This document shows positions 48,352 through 59,796 of a DNA stretch of 64,000 nucleotides, piece after piece; the stretch's first letter is position 1, and each line of letters opens with the position of its first letter. The DNA comes from Ophiura sarsii. Taxonomy: Eukaryota > Echinodermata > Ophiuroidea > Amphilepidida > Ophiuridae. The stretch lies in assembly GCA_035610835.1 (NCBI GenBank), contig CM069456.1:26294234-26358233 (forward strand), written 5' to 3'. Under the pieces are notes generated by a model that made no database searches, was not told the DNA's origin, and saw nothing but the letters and a program-made list of their open reading frames with translations. A program made the position numbers and the translations under genes.

Positions 48352-49998
48352 TGTGCGGTTTTGGATGTCAACAGGCAATTTGATTGGTTCTGGGCTGATT
48401 TTCGGCCGATATGCACTATATATTATGAGACCGATAATATATAGTTTGGGCAGGGCTTAATTCATATACCCTCAGTGCATAATATGGACTGTCATCGTGT
48501 TAAGATGTTCAAGCACGCCCTACACTAAGTTGCCGGCGTATGCGTTGTGCGTAGTAACGCAGCGTTGCAGTGTGTGCTTGTGCTAAGAACGCGATTATTC
48601 GAAGCAGGGAGTTGATAAACAACTCGCTGGATTCGCGGATTTTATAAAGGGAGAATGGAATTTGGTGTTTTTTGATTAAAATAAATCTTAAACACTTTTA
48701 TTTTTATGCCATAAAGATCAAAATAACCAATACACTAAATAAAAATAAAATATAGTTCGTAGCTGTTTTGCTATATACGTTGGTCTCATAATGTATAGGC
48801 TGTACCATACTTGTGTAGGTCTCCAAATATGTTACAGCCTATACATCGAGGGTTGACAAACAGAAGGCCTTAACTCACGTTTTGGTCATTTTGAGATTTT
48901 GGTACCAAAATAATCGGTAATGCCCACAGATTCCTAAAATCATAAAGCCTTAACTCAACTCAACTTCCTATTGCAGCTATAGCACAATAACACTTGGTCA
49001 CATCTCAATGGAGCAAATGACGGTTACAAACAGAAGGCCTCAACTCTGAGTTAAGGCTTTCTTTGGTAACTTAATTTGGATCAAACACTGAGATGAGGCT
49101 TTTTAGCCTGCCTAATTGCCAGAACGTACAACAAATCCTACACAACGGTGGGGCGCAAGATCAACTGGCTAAAAACCAAGTGGTTTTGGTTTGTAAAGCA
49201 GAAACCTAATAGTTTCTTCTGCAGTGAGCGTCTGACAGACGAAGAGTTCATGGAAGTAATCAAGTAAACATGGTCCATGCCCATGAATATCATTGAATAA
49301 ACACATCTTTACCAAATTATTTCAGCACTGTCAAAGCCATTTTATATGCATGCGGCTATTTAATTTAGTGGAAAATCATGTTTAAATTCATGTTATTAGA
49401 ATATCATAAAGCTGTAATACAATCATGTAGTACTTTATAGCATTTAAAATAAGGCTTTCTATACTCAATGGAGCTTTTTTCTGATTTGTGAGCTTTTGCA
49501 AGTTTACTTTCATAATTGTCATGCAATCTTTTTATAATTACATAAATTTCATGACAAAATTAAGTTTTAATTGTTACTAATTAATTGCAAATTAGTCAAA
49601 CACTAATTTCAATCTATAAACATTATATAATAACACATTCCATTATAGACAACATTAAAAGTAAGCAGCTGTAACTCAGAGATTACCTATTTGAGTTACC
49701 GTCAGAAGGACGTAACTCAGCATTTAAAGGAATAATAAAGAATATCTTTAATTCCACCATCCATAATAATAATTAACATTGTTTATACTGAAGTGTATAC
49801 AGCTTTTAGCTATAGTGCCATCTTTCAGTTAAATCAGACACTCACATGATGAGTTGTAAATATATTTAGTTGGTGCAAAATATTAAAACTCATTTTTCTC
49901 AAAATGGTACTTTTTGAGTTAAGGCCTTCTGTTTCTCAACCCTCGACATGAGACCAACGTATATAGAAGAGAAAAAACAGCTACGAACAATATCCCAT
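48352..49998 (+). repeat. Dispersed repeat family C, copy 2, split by an insertion
   Basis: Family C order is present from GTGTGCGGTTTTGGATGTC to GCTATATACGTTGGTCTC (48352-48790). Its inverted terminal piece GAGACCAACGTATATAG follows at 49950, after the 1099-base CGAGGG element that sits in the loop. Confidence 0.7.
48847..49945. mobile_element. CGAGGG-ended inverted-repeat element, long copy (1,099 bases)
   Basis: The ends CGAGGGTTGACAAACAGAAG and CTTCTGTTTCTCAACCCTCG are inverted and continue with GCCTTAACTC. ACAT is duplicated at 48843-48846 and 49946-49949. Internal copies of AAGGCCT(C/T)AACTC occur. There is no transposase. It is the same family as 3887-4133, and the class is unassigned. 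Confidence 0.8.
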
Positions 49999-50325
49999 AA
50001 GCCTAGAATGACAATAGACTAACCCTGATTTGACAAAAGGTTATGGAAAATATTTCAATTAGAGCTCGAATAAAAAACAACTATACGCGTTTTATAGCAG
50101 GATATATTAATATGATTTTTTTTGATAAGCAGTTCAAAAAGATATGTTTTCATCGACCCATGGTTTACACTGCACTACTGCAATTCATACAATAGTAGCC
50201 TAATAGTAGTAAAGTATAAACTAGACCTGTGACAATGATAATCAGAAATATCGAGGACATTGTGAAATATCCTATGACGTATTACTACACGTAATATTAA
50301 ATAACATTAACACAAGTAAATGCTA

Positions 50326-50736
50326 CAGGGTGTCCCAATATTTGGATAGAGAAGACTTCGTTTTTCCAAAATACAGTCGAAAAATTGCAAGAATGCGACA
50401 AACGGAAAGAGGTAGGAGAGATACTAAAAGAAAATGGTTCTTTTTAATTTCAGATTGATATAATCCTTATTATGAACATTATTAATGTTGTGCACAACAT
50501 TTAGTAAAAGTGAAAACCTTTTGTGAACAAATCCACATGAATGGAATGTAAGGAAATCTGACGCTGCGTGTTATTACAGCGAGTTATGTGGCCAAACCTT
50601 TCAGCGTGTGCTTTATATTGAGTGGCTTCAAAAAGAATCATGTTTGGTACCAAAATGATTCTACAAGTTATCTGCGACTTATTTTAAGAAAGATACAAAT
50701 CTTTAAAAGTGGTGTTGAAACTTTTGGGACACCCTG
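50326..50736. mobile_element. Mariner-type MITE with TA target site (411 bases)
   Basis: The ends CAGGGTGTCCCAA and TTTGGGACACCCTG are flanked by TA (50324-50325, 50737-50738). The interior is non-coding; a 92-codon ORF across its right end is chance. In the Hox3 intron. Confidence 0.85.
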
Positions 50737-52479
50737 TATGTCTAATAACATAACAGTTTTAATACCTCATGTGACCCCTGTACTGGAGAACATGGTGAAT
50801 TTCACCTTTAGCTGGTTCAAGTTCACAAGCATTTTCGTTTATCAAAATTTGTATCATCCATTGTAAACGATTTGAACAGTTGTACAACTCAAACTAACGA
50901 GCAGACAATGGTTTATTACTTTATTATACACCAAACACAACAAATTATAATTATCTTCGACAAGTTATCATTACATTTTTTTTGTAAATTTAAAGCATCG
51001 GTAATTTTACAACTGATTTGACCCATACAATCATCAGATAGCGTGTGTAATGATTATTGTATATCATTGTACAGTTAGCGTTACAAATGGCTAACCAAGC
51101 CAGGCAAACCACGCGCATGATATGTAGTAATGGTCCGTTGGTTTGGATATGTGTTGCTCAACCATGGAACGAGTAAAATGTTTCTAAAAATATATGCAAA
51201 AGGTCGACATGACCAGAGAAATTTTGAGTTCCTGGTTGTTTTACAATTTGGTTAGGCGCGAGTTTAACAAATTGTACAATGGTATTTTATGAGAATTATG
51301 GCAGTTGTTATGATGCTCTTTTGTTACGAGTCTGGTATTTTGTTTTTAGAAAACCGTTATACACCATTTATTTAAATTGGGTAATGTGTAAAAAAGTGTG
51401 TAAAATGTTTAGCATTTTAGTCACAGTAAATTTCAGAAGTTTTGGTTGTAAAATAATCAACAGATAATGCAGGAAACAATTAGGAAACTATGCCTGAATG
51501 GAGCGTATAATCTTATTTTTACCATAGACCATGCTCAATCGAAAAAAATAGAAATGTGATTCTATGACTTGAGGAATTGAACTTCAAGTCCTAAATTTGT
51601 CGTTTCACTCGAAAGGGTTCAAGAGTATAAGTATATCGAGAGTGGTTTGTGAATAGTCATTAGTGACCTAAATTGAATGCCCTCCTTAATCCTCAGCTTT
51701 ATAAGCTTATAAACGTTGTTAGGAATATTGGGTATGTGGTGGCTTTAATCTGGTGCGATTTTAATGGATAATTTAGCTTAAAGTATTTTAACTGAATTTT
51801 TTTCTTTATGCTGCAATGCAGAGACATTTATGATACCCAGTGTTGTTACTGAATATTAGATCTTTAACTCAAACAATATCTAAAAGCACATTAGTGTTAA
51901 ACACTCTCTGGGGGGATTTAACGCAGTGCGCAAGTAAAACCTATCTGAACACTCTATGGGGAACCGTTGGTCTAGAGAGCAGCGTTAATGTAGCGAGTGG
52001 GTTTGATCGCTTTGTTGTTGATGCTGTGTTCAAAATATATTTACGGTGTTCTCAAAATCTTCGATTTGGCATTGACAATTGTGTGTCTATACTTGAAATT
52101 TAAATTGTACCTACTTAGATGATGGATAAAATATAAATATTATCAGTCTGCTACGCTATAAAACGTTATATTTATTCAGTCATTGGCTTGAGATTACACC
52201 GTTTTGCATAGCATTTGACAAGTATAGATTCCAGATGGCGTTTTTTCGAACACCATCCCCAAATATTCAAAGAACGTCACTAGATTTGGCCTATTACATG
52301 AGCGATGAGGGAACACATAACGAAACGTTCGTCAAAAGGATGAATCTAACGCACAAATATAATCATGGATTCCGCTTTTGAGAACATTTTGTGTATAAAT
52401 TAATTCCATTTAATGTTTATTCAATTCAAAGGAATTCATACACATTTCTCTCTTTATCTTTTTATATTTGTACACACAG

Positions 52480-52940
52480 AGAGGAAAAAGTCAAGTTCGA
52501 CCACGATGACAGAAAGTGCCGCGAGTAAAAGAAACAGGACTGCCTTCACCAGTGCACAGCTTGTGGAACTCGAGAAAGAATTTCACTTTAACCGCTACTT
52601 ATGCAGGCCTCGTCGGATCGAAATGGCAACCAGTCTCAGCCTCAGCGAGAGGCAAATCAAAATCTGGTTTCAAAATCGACGAATGAAATATAAAAGGGAC
52701 GTAAAAGAAAGTGAACGAGCAGAGAGAGGCATTAAGGTATCTGACTCTGTGTTGGCCCGGCAATCGGAACGGTCGGGACATATCGCTGCCAATGCACTCA
52801 TGTTTGGGTTTTCTACGGGTGTCCATGCGGACCGATCTATGCACCATGCCGCCGCACAGGCCACGGCGGCATCTTACGGACGATTCGGCTATCCTCAAGA
52901 ACAGTCACTGAATCCATCGTCAAGATTAACGCATCTGTGA
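52480..52940 (+). CDS. Hox3: Hox3 homeobox gene, coding exon 2 (homeodomain and C-terminus)
   Basis: The acceptor is a pyrimidine-rich tract ending TACACACAG (AG at 52478-52479). Joining exon 1 (phase 1, final G) to AG at 52480 makes a Glu codon and keeps frame into RKKSSST. The 60-residue homeodomain is at 52524-52703 (residues about 144-203). It has the helix-3 core [12 protein letters not shown], with W48, F49, Q50, N51 and R53 intact. [12 protein letters not shown] and CRPRRIEMA are Hox3 hallmarks; MKYK separates it from Hox2 (MKHK). The linker from YPWM to the homeodomain is 29 residues. The tail is only about 78 residues but ends RLTHL, matching the conserved C-terminal LTHL of vertebrate Hox3 proteins, so the C-terminus looks complete. 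The protein is about 281 residues, much shorter than vertebrate HOXA3/B3/D3 (over 400). The TGA is at 52938-52940. No canonical AATAAA is obvious in the first 600 bases downstream. Confidence 0.95.
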
Positions 52941-53753
52941 TGATGTTTGCGTCTCGTCCTTATGGATTTTCTATTTTGTAAATGTCTATTTATGTACGTT
53001 TGAAACTTTTACATCAGACTGTTTCTAAAGACTTATATTCTTTTGGAACAAAAGCCTTATGGTATGAAATACACAGATTATTGGCTTAAAGTATTCTAAG
53101 AACATTAAACCAGGGTATTATGATGCACAGATCAATATTTGTATCATTGAACGTGGAAACAATACACATAAGTACTTACACATATTTTTAATACAACCAT
53201 TATGACTGTATGTTATGTTGTGTACAGCTTTAATTTGAAACTAAGTCTATTAGTGGCTATATTCATTTTCAGCAAATGGCAAATGTGGCAAGGTTATTCA
53301 TCAATAGGGGAGAGATCTGCGGGACACAATATACATTGAACAATTATGTTTTATAGAAATCCGCATTTGATCAGCATATTCAGATATGAAATTATGTATG
53401 GGGTTAACAAAATGCGATATGCAACTGAAATGTGTCATGGTTTGGAAATGCTTTGAAAAATGATATTTGACTGACTCGTAAAATCAATATCAGCAATGAC
53501 AAAATAATTCTTTCAGGATCTTAAACTGTTTTAAGGCACCAATAACACACATTTGTGTATTGGTCAGTGCGTTTTATTTGTTCGTCAGGGGATTTATTGT
53601 GTAATATGAATAAGAGGATACCTCCCGTCACTGAAGTTACTAATTACCCGATATGCTTCGACAACTTCTATTTACTGAATCTTATTAAATTGCACTTTGA
53701 AATAGACAAATATCTCTTCTTCTTTTTTTAAGCAAAGGGGTTTAAACACATTA
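52941..53753 (+). other. Hox3: Hox3 3' flank or 3' UTR
   Basis: AT-rich sequence after the stop codon with no repeat. AATAAA is not seen in the first several hundred bases; ATTAAA occurs near 53104. The mRNA end cannot be fixed from sequence. Confidence 0.4.
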
Positions 53754-53758
53754 TTGAT

Positions 53759-53836
53759 GCAGACGCTGAGACTAATAATAATATAACTATTATATTATTA
53801 TTAATTATAACTAGTTATATTAGTCTCAGTGCAGAC
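53759..53836. repeat. Short hairpin repeat
   Basis: GCAGACGCTGAGACTAATA and TATTAGTCTCAGTGCAGAC flank an AT-rich loop. Roughly 30-base stem. Possibly a tiny foldback element. Confidence 0.7.
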
Positions 53837-54770
53837 CTATTAAATAGGCCTATATAAGTATCCATCTAGCAGAATGTTTGACAGGCAAAGGTCCGCAATC
53901 ACTAGACTCGCTATCTCTAATACCAAGGAGGTTTCGCTATCCCTATGACTACAGTAGCCTACGCTATCATGGCTATAGGCTTATTTCCCGAAAGAAAATA
54001 AGAACAATACTGTTGATATATTTTATGAAGCAGAAATTGGAATATTATGAATTAAAGTTTGGCACAAAATGTCAGTGTAAGTTACTAATTATTGAAGGAT
54101 GTGTATCTATAAATCCAGCATTGAAAACCGAAAATTAGTCATTGTCGTAATTTTGTTTGTCCGTAAAGTGACAGATGTGAGCCATAGTGTGTCACTACAG
54201 ACACACTGACTCATTTCTTCGATAATGACTCACTTTGGCTTTCATTTATGTGTTGAATTTCCAAATGTTTTAAAAATAAACCAACACGTGTTATTTAACT
54301 TTGAATGGAGATCTGATGTACATGTAGGACTATATCATAGAATACAGCACAACATCAACACATCGCCATCTCTAAATGAATGACAATTAAGTATCTCCAA
54401 TCACAAACATACGGTTCGCTTCCCTAATAATAAATAGGGTTCGTTAGGTGCTGTAGTTGTTTCCTGTGATGTGGTGGGTTATTGTAAATGTGTACATTCT
54501 ATAATATGAACTTTTACTTTTACTGACTTTTTGCTTTTAATATTTTAAGAACCATCGGAGTGATTTAACCGAACGTTTTGGAATTATATTGTTTTATGAT
54601 TGCCTTCATGTGGAATACAAAGTACCAAGCACTGAGAGGTAATCGGGTCACACATGTAAAGAAATAAGAACTTCAGGGATAGGGATCCCTGTACATGCTG
54701 TATGTAATAAGGGATAATATATCAAAGGGTTAGCGAGCGTCATTAATATTGAATGGCTTTGAGGGTGATA

Positions 54771-54867
54771 CAAGAATATATTGCATGAGCTAGAAAATAT
54801 TGCTAGAAAATATTGCACGAGTCGGAGACGAGTGCAATATTTTTATAGCGAGTGCAATATATTCTTG
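54771..54867. repeat. 97-base hairpin with TTGCA-rich arms
   Basis: CAAGAATATATTGCATGAGC to ATATTGC is mirrored by GCAATATTTTTATAGCGAG to GCAATATATTCTTG, around a CGAGTCGGAGACGAG core. Confidence 0.75.
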
Positions 54868-54980
54868 GGCATTGCCATTTTTAGAATATTGGTCGCAATC
54901 CGGGTACTTTGTGGAACAATATTCAATACACAGTTTTGTTGTACCGTTAAAAAGCCTGATATAAATAATAATACATGTAA

Positions 54981-55495
54981 GGGTCCATATCCAAACTCTC
55001 AGTGCTTTTAAAGCATTTTTCTAGCGATTTAAAAGCGCTTTTCCAACGGTATTTCGTTCTATTGTTAAAAGCATCGGGAAAAGATCGGTGATTAACTAGA
55101 AACCTCTCTACTTATCTGGCGTTAACAATATAACTATTGTAGTACTCTCGATGGCTGCATTAGTGAAGCAGACAGATCAAAGGCGCAAGGAAGGTTGTGT
55201 TATATTCTTTAAGAAATACTATAGTATTTCTTAAAGAATATAACACAAATACTATAGTATTTCTTAAAGAATATAACACAACCTTCCTTGCGCCTTTGAT
55301 CTGTCTGCTTCACTAATGCAGCCATCGAGAGTACTACAATAGTTATATTGTTAACGCCAGATAAGTAGGGAGGTTTCTAGTTAATCACCGATCTTTTCCC
55401 GATGCTTTTAACAATAGAACGAAATACCGTTGGAAAAGCGCTTTTAAATCGCTAGAAAAATGCTTTAAAAGCACTGAGAGTTTGGATATGGACCC
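54981..55495. mobile_element. Harbinger-like MITE forming a 515-base near-perfect palindrome
   Basis: The ends GGGTCCATATCCAAACTCTC are inverted. TAA is duplicated at 54978-54980 and 55496-55498. The arms of about 230 bases differ at about one position by eye. The centre carries an extra tandem piece of the AATACTATAGTATTTC palindrome. The terminal bases match the element at 3183. The low divergence suggests a recent insertion. Confidence 0.9.
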
Positions 55496-55612
55496 TAATT
55501 GGTATTCATGATTGTTCGAGCAAGCTAACCGGTGTGTAGAGATGGTTAACCGATTTTACTTCAAATTAGATCCAAGTTAACATGATATTGCATTGTTAAT
55601 AATTCATAAACT

Positions 55613-55985
55613 CTTTAGTAGTTACGAACCAATAGAAAGTAAAACACGCGGAGGGCGTTGACAGTGTCTAATTACAATTGCGTGCGCGCCGTACATGCAC
55701 GCACCACTCGGGTTCGCCGATTTTAACTGCGGGTGATATAAAACTTGTTAACATGGTTTTATTCGTTATTAAAGAGATTAAAAGTATGTACAAATTTGTA
55801 AATGTTGATGTGTACTGTCGTGTATGAATTAGGTCAATAGCCTACATGCGTATGTTTCGAGTAGAAAAATTAATGCACTTGCGCAAATTTTGCTCTCAAT
55901 AGCACTCCTCCTACGAACATCAGCGCTCATGCATTGATTTTTCCAATTAATCTCGAAACAACACATACGCATTTATTGACCTATT
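55613..55985 (+). repeat. Family B repeat, long copy 2
   Basis: It begins TTAGTAGTTACGAACCAATA, carries GTACATGCACGCACCA and ACTGCGGGTGATATAAA, and ends at TACGCATTTATTGACCTAT. Colinear with 43975-44425. Confidence 0.75.
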
Positions 55986-57240
55986 AAAAATAAAGTGAAC
56001 CTTGCAGATAGTGACATCTAGAAATAACTGTGAATGTGCCAGTTGTTTAACCCCACACAACCTTGCTGGTTCTGATTTCGAGCTTCCTTTTCCATCACTT
56101 TCATCATAAGATATCATTTTACTAACTTAAGATGCATTTTCCTAAAAACATTGAAAATACCAATTTTCTATTAAGAAAATGTGTAATTTGATCCATTATT
56201 CGCCTGTCTTCCAAGTTATCATTGAACAATTTTCTATTGATGTGTTATGTATATTTTTTCGTAAATGTCTTATAGGCTTATTAGGCCTATACATATGTCT
56301 TGATAGTGAATATGAAGCTTCTCCATGTATAACTTACAAAGGTGCTTGTAACATGTTGCGAACTTCCATGTTGAATTGAATCCATCAGGTTTTCTAAACA
56401 GCGTTATCTGTTTGAAAATCTAACGTCATAACCATGATAACGACCATTTAATTCGGCAAAAGTTCCGTTCCAAATTTTTCATGTATAATACATGAATACA
56501 ATATTATTAGAATCCCTTGCAATCAATGGTTTAAAATTTGACAGCATGCTGTTTACGATCAGCTATAGTAACATCATGTCCTGTAGTTTTGGAATATATT
56601 GCCATTTTATCTCATCTCTTAAACAATCGCAAATTTACTAACATAAATGGCGTACTCCCAGTCCCAGTAAGTCACTCTTTACAACATTAAAAACAGGTAG
56701 TATAGATCAACGTAATGTGATTTTTTTTTGGTGATGACACAAACCTAGATTTGTTGTTATACTTGTTTTACTCTACTTTGACAGTTGATAAAAGCCCATA
56801 GTTCTTTGAATTCGGTTTACAGAATGTATTCAAAAAAGTGATTCTTTTTACCTCAAAAAATGCAGTTTTTGATTTAGAATTTCAAATTTTAATTTTAATG
56901 AACAATCAGTATTTGTAGTGAAATTTGATACCAGAAATGGATTCTCTGACTCATTTCCTTTCCAAAATTGCACTTTTATATACATCACATTAATAGTTCA
57001 AAAGTTAGAGCCCTTGATAAATTTCAGTGATTAACACCGTTCTATTCACGTTTAAGATAATGATTTTATGGCGATATATGTTTGTACAAATGACGTATAA
57101 CGGGAACAACTTCATTGTTTCTAAAAGACAGAATGCGACGGGACGTGGTAGGCCTATGTGTACCAACAATCATTGTGAAAGTACTTGAAATCAATAAGTG
57201 TCAACCATATTATTGAAGTTTTATATCTGTCCCTATCATC
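55986..57240. other. No gene; part resembles 63570-63680 inverted
   Basis: TTCTCTGACTCATTTCC and CACTTTTATATACAT near 56950-56990 match, in inverse, the ATGTATATAAAAGT and AGGTCAGAGAAT words near 63592-63640. This marks one more diverged dispersed repeat. Nothing else is supported. Confidence 0.4.
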
Positions 57241-57249
57241 ATATTTTTA

Positions 57250-57755
57250 TAGAGTGGGTGTGGTTTTGGTTGTCAACAGGCAAATTTGATTGGTATTTGG
57301 CTGATTTTCAGCCGATACGCACTACATATTATGAGACTGATAATATATAGTTTGGGGTGGGGCTTAATTCATACCTTTAGTGCGTATGGTCATCGCGTTA
57401 AGATGTTCAAGCGTGCCTTACACAAAGTTGCCGGCGTATGCGTCGTGCGTATAACACAGAGGGGGTACGTGTGCGTGTGCTAAACAACGCGATTATTCGA
57501 AGCAGGAATTGGTTCACAAATCGATGGATTTGCCGATTTTATAAAGGGGGCAATTTGTTGTTGTTTGATTAAAAAGCTTAATTTTCACGATAAAAGATCA
57601 AAATAATCAATAAGCTAAATAAGAATGAGAATAACATATAGTTCGTAGCTGTTTTGCTATATACGTTGGTCTCAAATGCTGTACACAAATGTATATACAT
57701 GTACAAACGTATATAGCAAAACAGTTACTGTACGAACTATATTTTATTCTCTAAA
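57250..57755 (+). repeat. Dispersed repeat family C, copy 3
   Basis: It runs from GAGTGGGTGTGGTTTTGG to TTTTGCTATATACGTTGGTC (57675), then a short loop and the inverted terminal piece AACGTATATAGCAAAACAG (about 57705-57755). The foldback right end is intact here. Confidence 0.75.
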
Positions 57756-58093
57756 TCATCCCCTCTGAAATATATGCAAAGTATTGTATTGTTGTAATTC
57801 ATCCCAAAATATAGCATTCTCCTCTTAATTCAAATTTGAGAAAAAGTATTTCTTTCGAAACCTCGTCAATAGAGGGCCAGAGAGACGTTACCTTATATGA
57901 AAGGCATTTTGCCTTACACATTTATATCAATGTAAGTTTTGTATATAATGTTTACAACGAATAATTTAAATACTTTTGAATAAATGTGGTGTGTGTAAGC
58001 ACCGATTATAATATTGGATTCCTGTGTGGCATTACGATTTTATTGGTTCGTAAACTAGATTTTGTCCATACCTACTTTAAAACAATGACAATT

Positions 58094-58257
58094 AGAGAAT
58101 AAATGTATTGTTTTTAGACCGTACCCGTGTTATATTATCTGACATGCGGACGATTATTTTCCGGCGGAGTTGTTCTACACAAAAAATAATACGACCAGAC
58201 GCATTTATGTCAGACAATATGACACGGGTACGGTCTTAAAACAATACCTTTATTCTC
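58094..58257. mobile_element. Small foldback element, copy 1
   Basis: GAGAATAAATGTATTG and TTAGACCGTACCCGTGTTAT are mirrored by ATGACACGGGTACGGTCT and CAATACCTTTATTCTC. The same element is at 62564-62762. Confidence 0.75.
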
Positions 58258-58852
58258 ATTCTTAACACTTACACGCGGCAGGCGGCTGCAGACGACATTC
58301 CAAAATGTCACAAAATGTTTAAAAAATGTCAAAATTATTGAATTTCATTACCATATTTAGAATTACCATGAGAAATGCATTGAAATAAGTACAAACATGC
58401 CTAATACTGGGTCAGTAATCATTGAGATAAACTTTGAAAATTGTGAAAGGTTTCTGAAAAATCAGTTCTGTGTATGGTTAAAATAGTAACCGCGTGGAAA
58501 GTGTTAAGCAATCATACTTTAGACATTTATCAAAGAAATAAGTACATTTTATGGTCCACATTTGACTACTTTTACCCCTGCTAGGATCGAATAACCCACA
58601 AACATTCCATCCAATCACATGCGATGAGTACACCATGCGTAAGCGTCGCGCGCCGGCATAAGCGCAGGAAAGGCGTCAAAGACGCACTGCAGACGCGCGC
58701 GTTATGGAGCAAACCACGCAATGTGAATGTCGGACGCACTGTTAAAACGTTAGCCCCACCTTCCCCTGTTCAATTGTTTCATCTAATTGTCGCCGATTTC
58801 TCTCTGAGAACCAATGGGATTGCTTAAACTCTCTTAGCTGTTTAAGAATCAC
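58258..58852 (+). repeat. Dispersed repeat D, copy 1, split by a TTAA MITE
   Basis: From ATTCTTAA, interrupted by family A, then GCAATCATACTTTAGAC through GGTAGCCCCACC-like sequence to TTAGCTGTTTAAGAAT. Copy 2 at 62763-63123 is uninterrupted. The ends ATTCTTAAACA and TGTTTAAGAAT are inverted. The 67-codon ORF inside is not conserved in frame between copies. Confidence 0.8.
58266..58503 (-). mobile_element. TTAA MITE, family A, with empty site known in the window
   Basis: The ends CACTTACACGCGGCAGG and CCGCGTGGAAAGTG are flanked by TTAA (58262-58265, 58504-58507). The paralogous segment has a single TTAA at 62767-62770 and no insert, which proves the borders and duplication. Confidence 0.92.
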
Positions 58853-59088
58853 ATATAATAGGAACTCTATCTATTGGAACCGTCCCACTCGTTTTGTGAC
58901 AGAACATTCTGGTAAATGCATATTCCAGTTACGAGAATCTTAGGCAAGCTACTTCAAAACACCCTATGGGGAAAGTCAGGAAAGTTGGCATTCTGTACCG
59001 GAATGATTGTAATTGGAATGTATGGTACCTGTTTTGAGCGCATAAAATGCGCTCTTAAAAGAGTCCAATCTTGGTGATTGGTCACATA

Positions 59089-59796
59089 CACTAGCAACCA
59101 AAAGTCTTAGGACACCTTGTATGCTACAAATTGAGAGAAAACACTGGGGACCCATTGAACTACTGTGATAGCTTTTGGTATTCTAGGTTTACAAATTGAT
59201 GAAAAGTTCTTATAAAGTGTATTTAAACAAATTTGAGATATATTTAATTTACAGGGAAAACATTTATAACAATATTCAGTGATTTAGAATTTTCTCTTTG
59301 ATATGTTTAGTTATTTTAGGCCTAATACTAAGTAATGGTGAAATGTTTGTAACTTTGAAGTATGCCCAGGTCATATGGGTTGCAAAAGTATAAAGAACTT
59401 TGATGGTTTCCATTTATAATATGAAAGTCGTGGTGTAAAAATATAACTTTTAAATTTCCCTCCCAAACAGTGTTCTATTTCTAAGATGAATAAAGAGGTC
59501 AATTCTCAAGGACAGCTTTTGGATTAGTTTCACTTGAGTTTATTTTGAAAAGGAGGTCACAAATTGACACACAGCCATCATTGGATTGTATTGGCTAGAG
59601 CTTGATCAATTATGCATGAGCTATTTTAAATGGGAAATTTGTATGGGGATTCAACGAAGGCACATTTTCTCCAATTTCATGGAATGGATTGAGCAGATGT
59701 TGCAGGAAATATGAATTTATTAATGAGAAGAGATTGAGCAACATTGAAATATAACAGTCTAAACCGAGTGTTCTAAGACTTTTGGTTGCTAGCGTG
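59089..59796. mobile_element. TA-flanked inverted-repeat element (708 bases)
   Basis: The ends CACTAGCAACCAAAAGTC and GACTTTTGGTTGCTAGCGTG differ by a two-base indel. TA lies at both sides (59087-59088, 59797-59798). Tc1/mariner-like by target; no transposase remains. Confidence 0.7.

Larger units (their letters stand above)
40164..52479 (+). other. Hox3: Hox3 intron 1 (12,316 bases, phase 1)
   Basis: This is the interval between the GTAAGC donor and the CACACAG acceptor. Hox genes commonly have one intron between hexapeptide and homeodomain. Most of this one is repeats listed separately: the CACTA-like foldback, family B and C repeats, the tandem unit at 45.9-46.8 kb, the TTAGGG-like block, the CGAGGG element and a mariner MITE. 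The stretches 44430-45850, 47070-48350 and 50740-52440 show no repeat or gene that I recognise. Any enhancers would need conservation data. Confidence 0.85.

Noticed and set aside
52413..52479. ATG extension in front of the homeodomain exon
   Set aside because: This reads through the pyrimidine tract and acceptor of the intron; splicing from exon 1 at 52480 is in frame and gives a proper Hox3 protein.
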